DNA from: Mactromeris polynyma
Lineage: Eukaryota; Mollusca; Bivalvia; Venerida; Mactridae
Direction of reading: 5' to 3'
Assembly (NCBI GenBank): GCA_032209605.1
Contig: JASFXZ010000001.1
Span: 17,378,256 to 17,442,255, forward strand
Length of the DNA stretch: 64,000 nt
The notes below the pieces were generated by a model. It made no database searches. It was not told the origin of the DNA and saw only the letters and a list, made by a program, of their open reading frames with translations. The position numbers and the translations under genes are program-made. This document shows, piece by piece, positions 38,401 through 50,400 of the stretch (positions are counted from its first letter, which is position 1; each line of letters starts with the position of its first letter).

Positions 38401-41400
38401 GACCCGTTCTATAAATATTCTTACAGTATTGATTGGTCACTGAGATTTAAACAACAGTAATGTTATTCTTTACATGATCATGATTTATGTACAACCATAT
38501 TTGTCCAGCTAGCATGTATGGCAATGATGTATTTTTATTTCCTGCAGAAATTTTGCGTCAAAGCGTTATCCGTTTACAAACTTCAAGATGCTAAGTAACA
38601 TAAACCACAACAAAAAGCTGTCAGAAATTGAGACAGACATAGCGTATGGTGAAGATTTCAAGAATGTTGACAGGCAAATAAGTATGGCAGTGTCTGTGGG
38701 AAGAGTCATCAAGAGCTTGTCAGATGTTTCTGCTACCATAAATGGAAAACTTCTTGTTGGAACGGTAAACATCTCATATATGAATATATTTGTTATTATT
38801 TCAAGTGCTATAAAGGAACCTAGTTGTGTGGTTTAAATTTAAACGTTTCCAACATGTTTCCAGCAAATGAACGCCTAGGTATTATGACACAAGTCAAACA
38901 TAAATATACGGGAATTATAAATAATTAAAGCCTGTATAATGTGAAGGCAAGTGATTCGTCGTACAGATAACAGCCACGAGCAGCCACCGTAATTAATTCA
39001 ATCGGCATTTATATTGTTTGCAAGCAAATATTTTACAAATATTACAGAAATAAATATATGAATGATTTATCATATTTGGTACTTACACAACACGCGTATA
39101 ATTTTAATTTTGTATCTTACATAGTGACCATATTCCGCAAAAAGCTAATATACGGTAATAAATTTCTCTTTTACAGAATTTTAGAGTCATCTCGAAAATT
39201 GAGCATTCTCACAACGCTCGTTCTTTGGATTCCAACGTGATGCTCCGTTTAAATCAAGATGCACTGACAGCAAGTCTAAGTTTGAAGAACAAGACTGAAG
39301 AACAGAAAAACCTTTTCGGAGAATTCCAGCTTGACTATCCTGGCAAGTCTATCGTCTTATCTCATTTACTTGACGAAACTAAACCCAATGTATACACAAG
39401 TACACTAAATGTTAAACTCGGCCGATCCAAAAATACCATTGTTACAACAGTAAATATAACTTCTGCTTCTGAGTTATCATTATCATCAAGCGTCAATGTA
39501 GATCTAGTTTCTCCATTCACCGTTGAAGCTCATTGCAACACTGGTCCAGATGTGTACAAACTTGGTGGATCAGTACAAATGGGATCCGATAAATACAGTA
39601 CAGAGACAACTACTGTTATCCGTCCGGGCAGCATTCAACTTTCAACTGACATTTTATATCCAGCTAGACACATCATTAGCAGCTTCGAAGGAACTCAATC
39701 CGGAAATAAATATACCAGCCGAGCCGATATACGATGGAATGCAGAGAGAGATGACACACAGCGCATCACTATGAATGCAAATGGACAAATGACAGGATTA
39801 AGCAACATCGATGGATCCATCACCATCCAGTACCCTGACCGAACAATTGCTGTAACCTTGAAGAATAATGTAGGAAACAAAATATCAACATACGCCAGCC
39901 TCCAGTGGGAACCAAATCAGATTATCACAATCGATGCAACTTATGGTCTTTATGACAAGCAGGATTCTCGTCAAGTAGTCGGATCCCTTAAACTAAGAAG
40001 CCCTTTCAAGATCTTGGAAACACTCGACATAGATGGTAAACATCAAATCAGCGATGCAGTATACAAGACCGACGTTGATGTGGCATGGAGCTCGAAAGAC
40101 ACGATTTCTGGCACTTTGACAGTTCGAAGACCCCTAACAATTAGAGATATTGATATAGATATTCTTGCCAAAGCGCCAACATTTGGGTATAAGACAATAA
40201 CAGCTTCTTTACAACATCATATAAATAAAGGACTTTCGACAATTGGAAAAGTTTCCATGAACAGACAGGCCATGCAGATTGACATTTCCTTGCGCAATAA
40301 AGGGGACGATACTAAAACGGATATAACTGGGCAAATTGACCTGAAAACTTCCTTCCGCAATCTAAAATCTGCTTCTGTGAAAGTTGCATACGGTAATGAC
40401 GGCAGACGTCTAGATGGCAGTGCATTGTTAACCTACAAAAAGCAAACAGTTGGAATACAAACCACTATGAAAAACAGACTGAATGGATTCAACCTGATCA
40501 GCAACGGGGAAATCATCCTAACTCTCCCATCAGACATGATAAAAACTACATGGGAACATAAACATACTACCTCAGAAATGTCAACTACATCTGAAACAAC
40601 ATGGGACAACAAACGAGTTTACATTAATTTTAACGGCATCCAAGATGTGAGCCTGCCAAAAGGTAAACTCTCTGCTGCCCTGGAAATTCAAACACCACTG
40701 GATGCTTTGAAGAATATTGTGTTCCACCTAAACCACGCTCACATGTCTGGACAAATAGATTCCTCGATGAAATTCTCAAGCAATGGCATTGAGCTCGCAA
40801 CTGTTGACTACAAATATTTGAATACTAACAAAGAACTTACTTCAAGCCTTACAGCAACAAATCCTATTTATGACGGTACCGTATCAATGGTTTTGACATC
40901 TTCGTATGGATCAAGCCCCATGACAGCAAACTTAGAAATGTCTCTCACACCATTACAAACAATTACATTTGATGCATCCATTGACATGAAAGATACTAGT
41001 GACATTGATGCCACTGTTAGCGTAACAATCCCAAACAGGCCGGCCTTCATTTTATCGGCATCCAGAAAGCAGCAAAGATCCTATGTAGATTCATTCGTTT
41101 CTATAGAATACCAACCAGGCAAGGTAATTCGCCTTGATAGTACCCATCGCACAGGAGCAATCAAACAGATGAAATTGAAGTTCACCTCACCATTTACCAC
41201 GGAATATTCAGCAGAAGGTGTCTTGCAAAAAGGTCCATACAACGTTAGATCCAGTGCCATGATTGTTGCCGAACCATACATAAGCAAGTGGACTTTATCC
41301 GGAAGTGTTGATATATCCAACGGTATCACTGGAAATCTCAAACTTAACACACCTTATCCAGAAGTTTCTTACAGTGAAATCTCAATTCTCAGTGAACTCA

Positions 41401-44400
41401 TTGATGGCGCCATACAATCATCAATTGTATTTGAATATCTCCCTGGTAAAACAATTAAACTTTCCGGACTGCATCAAATCAATTCGTTCAGCGATATGAA
41501 ATTAACAGTGGAACTAACAACACCTTTTGACGGATTTTCCTACATGGCTCTAGGTTTTAGACATCAAGGTGACTGGCAACGATTCTCAAGCTTCGGAGAA
41601 CTAGAATATACAAAAGGTGAGAAGATAACGATTGAAACAAAGCATATGATGGAAAATGAAATACAAAGTTCGATTTCAGTCAAAACACCTTATACCCAGG
41701 ATCTAATGGCATCTGTAAATCACCATGGAACATTGTACGACTTCGAAAGTCATGGTGAAGTCACAATTGGACGTACTTATTTAGCAGACTTGAAATATAA
41801 GCAACTATCCAGCAGCTTTGAAAGTTCTGCAAAATTCGCCGTTGACGAGTCCATTGTTGATAGAAGTATCCAATTTAATTTGGAACCAAAAATCACCACC
41901 ACTATTTCTTTAAATACTCCAATCGAACGATTTGAAAACATTCGTTTTTCACAAACATTTGAGGGAACATGGAGCAAATTTACGGGTGGTGCCACAGTAA
42001 GTGTATCAGGCTTAGGATCCTATTCCACACTTGTCAACTCGAACATCGGATCTACTGTTTCAATGGACATGTCACTCCAGACACCAATTAAAGGATATAG
42101 AGACTTGAAAGCCGCATTCAAACATCAAGGACCAATATCTAGATTCAGTACTCATATGGAAATGCAAAATGGGTTGTCTCAGTACGTGGGAGATATCAAA
42201 TTCTCTAGCGAACCAGCAATCAATTTTGAAGCAACAATTACAACGCCATACAAAAGCGTCGCGTTAGGAAAGATTTCTCTTACATTTGAGGGAGCTTTGG
42301 ACAATTTCAAATTACATTCTGAACTGCAGAAAAACAAAGAGGTATCCGAAATAGAACTTGTGTGTAATATCCAAAAGAAATATGACTTTGATTTGACAAT
42401 CAAAAGTCCATACATGAAAACAATTAAAGCATCGTTTGACCACTGGGGATCATGGAAAAAGTTCCAAAGTAAGTTCAATTACCGAAGTGGTAAAGATAAA
42501 ATAATATCCAGTGTTCAGTTTGCGCTCAGACCAACTTTAAATGCAATATTTTCCATCAAATCTCCGTTCACATGGTTGAAAAATCACCAGTTATCCATTA
42601 GACATGCTGGAAGTTTAAACAGTTTCAAATCTAACATGGAATACAAACGAAATGGAAAATCATACATGGGAGTTGCATCATTTCAAAATCTAAACTCAAT
42701 GAAGGCTGAACTTAATCTCAAAGGACCAACATTCAGACCAATTAATGTAGCTGTTTCACATGACGGAAAACTAATGAATTTCAAATCATCTGCCAAAATG
42801 TCAATGGGCAAGAAATCTTTACAAGTGGACGCGGCTTTGAACAGTATTAACGGAATTAAAGGTACAATTGATATAAATACTCCATTTGAAGAGTTACAAA
42901 ACATCAATGCTTCTCTTTCACACACCGGTGATTTCGCGAACTTCAAATGCAATGGTGAATTGAGATACAATAAACAATCAGGTCAGTTCGATGTAACTGT
43001 TGATACAACTAAAGATCTTTCGGCCTCTGCAACAGTATCCACACCATTTAAGGGCTTTGAGGACATGTCTGCTTCTTTAGTACACCGTGGATCTACACAC
43101 GATTTCAATACATTTGCAAACTATCGACAGAACGGAAAATCGTTGGCATCTCAAGTCGGGTTTAAATCATCCGCCAGTACATTAGGAAGTGCATCACTCA
43201 AATCAAACTTTGAATCTATTGGCAATTACGAAGGTTCATTCAATATTGATGGAGATTATTCGAAATTCAATACAGTTGGAGAAGTTAACATTAATGGTAA
43301 AAAGTCAAGTGCAAACTTTGACTTGGATGCCCAAAATGGATTTGAAGCAAAACTTGGCGCAAGATCCCCATTATTTAAGGACACTGATGTATATTTTAAA
43401 CACGCTGCTGTGGATAATGCCATTAATACTCAAGCTTACATTTCCCAAAATGATGTCAAACAATACAGCATTCAATCAATTCTGAACAGTCAATCCGATC
43501 TTGGTGCCATTGTTAGCGTTACCACACCACACGAAGGGTATGAGTCAATGGACTTTTCTTTCCACCATGAGGGCACTCTGAGTGACTTCAGATCAGATGC
43601 TGAAATTCAACTATTTGGAGAGAAGTACGAGTGCGATATTACATTTACAACTACTAGACAAATACAAGGCACAATTACAATCAAATCACCTCTATCTGAT
43701 GATATCGATGCTAGTGTTTCATTCCAGGGCACTATTTTCAACTACAACTCTGTTCTGTCATACATGTATGGAAAAGAAAGGCAGTTTCAGGCCGAAATGT
43801 CACTTAATCTTGAAGGACCATATTCTGGTGATTTGAAAATAATTTCTCCACTGGTCAAAAATATTGAAGCTTCTTTTAAGCATGAAGGTGACATTCAAAA
43901 TTTCGCCTCAGAAGCTCAATTCATCTATGCCGGCGCGAAAACAGACTCCGTACTTACATTTAAAACGTTACCTGATATGGAAACTACCTTCAGCCTTTCA
44001 ACACCGGTGACAAAAGATATTGCAGTGAAACTTTTCTTTACCGGACCAGTAACAAATTTCAAAACCAATGGGTTCGTTAGATATGATGGACAATCGCAAG
44101 TGGAATTTGACGGTGATTTCTTGCTTGACTCGACAATGAGAGCTAACTTACAACTGATGTCTGTTCTGCCGTCCTTGAAACAGATATCCACTAAGCTTAG
44201 TCATTCAGGGGACCTAAGCGCATTCAAATGCAATGGAGAAGTAAATATCAACGATCAGTCAGTCATTGCTGATATTACATACAGCCCTGCAAGTGGAAGT
44301 ATTCATATTTCTTCCCCTCTAATGGAAAATATCGATGGTACCTACTCTTTTGGTGAGAATAATGGAAATGTGCACATCAACGCTCCTTTCATGGAAGATT

Positions 44401-47400
44401 TGACAGCTTCATACGATATTCAAGGCGACAATATACTGAAGGCGGACTCCGAGGCTAAAATTCAATATGGGCAATCACAACTTCTCGGCATTTCAGGAAG
44501 CGTCAATTATCCGAGATCAGCTAAAATTGAAGTGCAGACACCAGTAACCGGTTATGAGATAACACGAGCTAACTACAAACGTGCTGGTAGTTATGGTGGC
44601 AATGGCGCACTAGAATTAAATGGTGTTAGACACGAGGCTGGCATTATATTAGATACGAGACGTTTGGCTGCATCTGCTTTCTTAGACTCACCATTATCAC
44701 CAGCCATGTCTTTAAAGATAGATATTGATGGATCTCCAATGAAAGACTTGACTGGACATTTCGAAATAGTCTATGAGTCCGACAGACACGAAATGGACGT
44801 TCAGTTTATAATGTCGACGAGCATAAAAGGTAGTCTGACTTTGAATTCACCTCTTATATCTGAATTGAAGATAACGTTTGATTCAAACAAAGATATTAAC
44901 AACATTGAAGCAAATGGAGATATATCTTATCGTTCAAGCAGCATCTTCTCATTACAGACAAAACTTGAAAATACTCAGCGCCAATCAGCTTCTCTTTCTG
45001 TCATTGTCCCAGGTAACACGATTAAAGTATCAGGTAACTTTGCTGGTGTAAGCACAGATTTTACTGCAAATGCCGATGCTTCATACAATGATAAAGAAGT
45101 TTCTACAAACGTTGTCTTTCAACTTCAACCGTTGACCGCCAGTGTCAGTTTAAAATCTCCATATACACCGGAAATTAAAACAACATTTTCGTACAACAAT
45201 AATGGTAATACTTATAAAGGCCAAGGAGAAATCTCTGTCAATAACAAAAAATCCGGAATTGACTTCACTGCTTCTCTTCATCCACTGAAAGCCACTGCGG
45301 TCATAAAAACGACATTTGAGGGGTTCAAAACAATATCTGCCTCAGTCAGCCACAATGGACAGGCACTTAATTTCAATAACCACGCGGAACTTGCAATCGA
45401 AGATAAGAAGTCTGGTCTAGACATGTCATTCAATTTTGATTCGTTGAATGGACGATTATCTGCATTTAGCCCATACTTTCCATCAATGACTACTGGATTT
45501 GAGTTCACTGGTAATGCAGAAAAGTTCTCAGCAAAGTCTGACGTTAATTACGGTGACGACAAATATTCTTTCGAAACCACAGTTATAACTAAAGGAAGTT
45601 TCTATGCTTCAGTAACAATCAATACACCAATTCCAGGGTACCAAAGAATTTCAACTGAGATTAAACACAACGGTCAGTTCCCAAATATCGATTCATTCGC
45701 TCAAATAATGGTCAAGCGTAGAGACATCTTCACAAGCAGTGCAAAAATTAACACACGATCCGGAGTCACCGTCGAAATTGCTGCTCAATCGGCATTTACG
45801 CCCGCTATTCAAATAAATCTGAAGCACAATGGCGAACTAAACAATTTTAATACTAACGGAGAAATTCGTATCGACGGTGAGCCATCCACTGTTATGATAA
45901 TATTTGCGAATGTGCCCTCAATCATAGGCTCGGTAGAAGTCAATTCACCATACATATATCCAGTATCTGGTTCATTCGATGTTAAACATTTCGATGACAA
46001 AATCAATACTCATGTTGAGGGTAATGTAGGACCCAAGAAGATTGCTTTTGATGGTAATGTTGAATACGGAAATAAGGCGGGAATTTCTTTGACATTAGTG
46101 ACTCCATTTGAAGGATTCGAAAACATGCAAAGCTCTCTTCAGTATGAAAAACAATACAATGGTTTTACAGCAACTATAGACATGCAATATCCCGGCGGAA
46201 GGATAGAATCTGAAGCTAAATCCAGCTGGAGACAAGGAATTACCAGTTCGCTTTCTTTAAAAACTCCTTTCGATACCTTAAAAAATTCAAAAGTAGATTT
46301 CGTCTTAGACAATTCATTTCCTTCCATTGCTTCCGAAATAAATGTATTGCATTCAGGGCAGAAATATTATCTGAAGGGAGACTTGAAAGACATGCATTGC
46401 AGAATTGTTGCAACAGCTCCTTTTGCAGGATTTGAAGATGTGAGTGCAGAATTCAAATACCAGGGTCCGATAAGTGACATGCAAACTAGTGCGAGACTGG
46501 TTTACATGACTGGAAAGGAAATATCCGCTTCCTTGCAAAATGCATTCACGGACGAGAAAATAGAAGCAAAGGCACAACTGGAAACACCTTATACTAATGA
46601 ATTAAATTTTGAACTTCTTTTTAATGGAGTTATTACCGACTTTTCTAACGTTCTGAGCATGTCAATGGGAGAAGACAATACGATCACATCAACTACAGGA
46701 CTAACAATTGGACAAGACAAAATCGATTTTGACACATCTCTTCAGACCGTTGTTGCTGGATATTCGGATGATCAGAAAGTAACACTATCTTTTAGAGGAA
46801 TTGTTCCAAATATTGATGCATCCATCGACGCAAAGATATTAGGAAGCAAGTATTATGTGAATACAAATCTAAAAGTGGACGACAGCACAAGTGGAGCAAT
46901 AGTTATAAGAACACCAATTACCCATTTTAGAGACGTTGATCTGAGTTTCGAACACACTGGATCTATGAGAAGATTTACAACTAATTCCGTTTTGCAATAC
47001 GACACTGACAAGAAAATCGAAGGATCACTACAATACATGAAATACGGCTGGAGAAGATTACAGTCAGTTCTGGAAATTAAGACACCATTTGATGGTTTTG
47101 ACATATCTAAAGTTGAATATCGCCATATCGCTTCTGTGGACAGTTTTGAATGCAATGCTGACCTTAGTTTCATGGAAAATGATTTCTCTGGCATTGTTCG
47201 TGCTTCAATGACACCTATTAGTGCAACAGTTTCCGTATCAACACCATTTGCAGACTACGAGAAGCTTGAAGCTGATGTGAAACTTGACTATGGTAGTACT
47301 TTTATCAATTTTGACAGCTCTGTACAATTCATGCGTGATAACACAATCTCATTATCATCGTCAATTAACATCGACTCAGACCCTCAAGTATTTGACATGA

Positions 47401-50400
47401 AATTTACCACACCATTCCAAGGCTATGAATCATTTGATCTGAGAGCATCAAATACCGGTAGTTTGACAGACTTCCAATCAGATATCGCAGTGTCTTCTTC
47501 ATTCATTCCACATATGCGAGCACAGGCTAACATCAAATATACATCTCTGATGAACGTTGATGGTTCAATTTCATTCAATAGCCAGATCAGTAACTTAGAA
47601 AGCGTTTCCATGTCTCTCAAGAACGAAGTCCAACGTGGAAAATATCAGAGCAAAATTGAAACAACATGGGCCCCATCGAAAACAATAACATTTAATGGAG
47701 TATTTACGGATAATAAATATTCAATGGATGCCAACATAGAATTGACAACTCCATTCCAAATGGTAAGACAGTTGAGCATGAGATCGGAAACATTAAATCG
47801 TGGAACAGCCTATTCAGAAAAGCTTACCGTAAGTCACAATGGTAGAAGTATCGCTGACAGCGACTTGACCGTTGATATTGGAAACAAGAAATCAGCACAA
47901 ATTACAATCCGTAAACCTTTCGAAATATTGGTCAGTGTTGAGGGATCAACTGATAGCAAGTATGAAGCAGTATTGACCGTATCAAAAGATATTACCGATC
48001 ATAGAAATGCCTTCAAGATAAATGGAATGTTTGATCCATCGACAAGATTTTTATCACTTCAACACTCGTGCCCTCAGATGTCTGGACGTTTAGACGGAAC
48101 ATTTAAACTGTGGAATAACAATGTAGACTTGTACTTGAATGGTATACATTATGGCTACAAAATGGACATAAATGACGATGATGGACAAATCAAAATAGTT
48201 TCACCGAACAGAAGTGTTTTGGTCAAGGGATCAAAGTCTGAGAGTACAACAGAGGGTTCATTCATGTGGGATGCTGACAGAGATGAGACAAAGAAAGTTG
48301 GATTCCGCTCTGTTGTGAGACAATCCAAGGCTGACATTACAATACTGATGCCTAGCATTGGCAAGGTAAAACTTATAATCTTCAACTTTAAGAAGAAGTA
48401 GTAGATTTACGAATATTAGAAATAAAATTTGATAATCACGTATAATACATATAAATTTCATTCATTCTATAGGAAGACAAATCTATTTCAATTCTATCTA
48501 ATATTTAAAGGCGAAATTAAACCGATGTCCTACCATGTATATTGTCGCCCTTACGGTATAGTTTAAATTTTGCATTTATCCTCTCTGTTCTTTTTTGTTT
48601 AATGGTAATATTAAATTACATTTTTGCAGGAAGTACAAATTGATTCTCAGATCAGTATGAATAAAGGACGTGTTCTTTTCGATGGAAAAACAGAAGTAGT
48701 GTACTCTCGTGACGTCAGTAAGAAAATCTCCATGATGGCAAGACTTGAGGACATCACGGACAGCTGGTCATCCAAGAATTACAGTTTTACATTTGGCATA
48801 AGTCATCCATATACAAGTGTCGACATTCAGCTTCAATCTGAGATTGGAAAATCTGCTGATAAAATAAGCGGAGGAATAAACATGAAATACCTTACAGCTA
48901 ACAGAGACACAAAAACATTTTCAGTCAATGGAGCGGTTGATGAAACACTCAACGTATTTTCATTCAATGTACGTTTTGTTCAGATAATATATAATTCAAT
49001 ATATCAAATACATGTCTGTATTACATTGTAGTTCTCACAAGGTAACAATTACCATAAACTTATGTATATAAATTAATTTTGGTAATTACCAAGCAATGTT
49101 GTAAATACAGGATTAGTCAGATAAATAGCCACGTAATACAGACAAAAAAATACTCTGATTTTAATTATTAACTAAGCTTGTCGCAATACTTTATCATTGT
49201 AGGTAACCCGTCACATGTCTATATTTTATACATGTGCCGCTGTGGTTACTTAATAAAATGGAATCAAATATAATTTATGTCAAACTGTAAAATATATTTT
49301 TAATGTGTACATGGTCAATGTACATTTTACATTATGTTCAAATTGCACAATTTTATACATTCTTGTAAGTGAAACTTCATTAACCTACATGAATTGACAT
49401 TGTATATTTATACCCCGATACTTGCATTTTCAGATGGACACACCAATGAAGAAAATTAATATTAATGGCAATGCAAAGAATACATCACCATATCAACTAA
49501 GTCTTACAAATAAATATGACAACAAAAGACCATTGACAACAACTGCTACATTAGATCCCACGAGACGAAGTGCTAGTTTCCAGATGAACTATGACCTAGG
49601 TACGTGAACTTATATATATATTAATACGTTGGTATTCCAATTAAAAATCTAATGAAATACCACATTCGATTTTATTGCATTATTGTGCATGTTTTCAATT
49701 GATAGCGTTAATGTTGTTATGTACCTTTCAGATAACCCTAGTAGCGAGTTCCATATTGATGCCAAGTTTGTGAACAGCTCTGCTGTTGCTGCAGAAATGT
49801 ACCATGTAATCAATAGACAAAGAATCACTGATGCCTTACTGGCACTGAGACTCAACACATCTACACTCCTACACAGCAGAGTACATTGGAGACCAGAATT
49901 GGTTAACGATCTAAAGGTAAATCTATATATTTAGATAAACCAGTATTGCAATTATCTACAATTTACAAATTGAAAATGTATTATACATGTATATATACGA
50001 GAACAGTTTTTGTGAGGGGATTCGCCTGCAGTTTGCCACGAAAATTAAGCATAAATATACATTTCTAACTCATATTAACCACTAAGGCGGTACAGTCTTT
50101 AAATTGTCGAAACACATGAATACATTCCGATTATTCCTTGGGAATTCTTGGAGTTGTCCTTACAAAACTGCATTACTATTTTACGGGCTTTATGTCTAGT
50201 TATGGAACGTTACTGTGAACGGCATATTGTGTGAATATTTGGTTCTTTTTTCAGTTATACACCATATCTGTATTGTTGTTTCAGACATTCTCCTCAAACA
50301 AGGCTCGTGCGTCCAGTCGACGAGTTCTGAGCGACGCGAATGCTGCTTTAGCTTCCTTAGACAATGAGCTTTCTCAGAAAAGTCGATTAATTACAAGATC

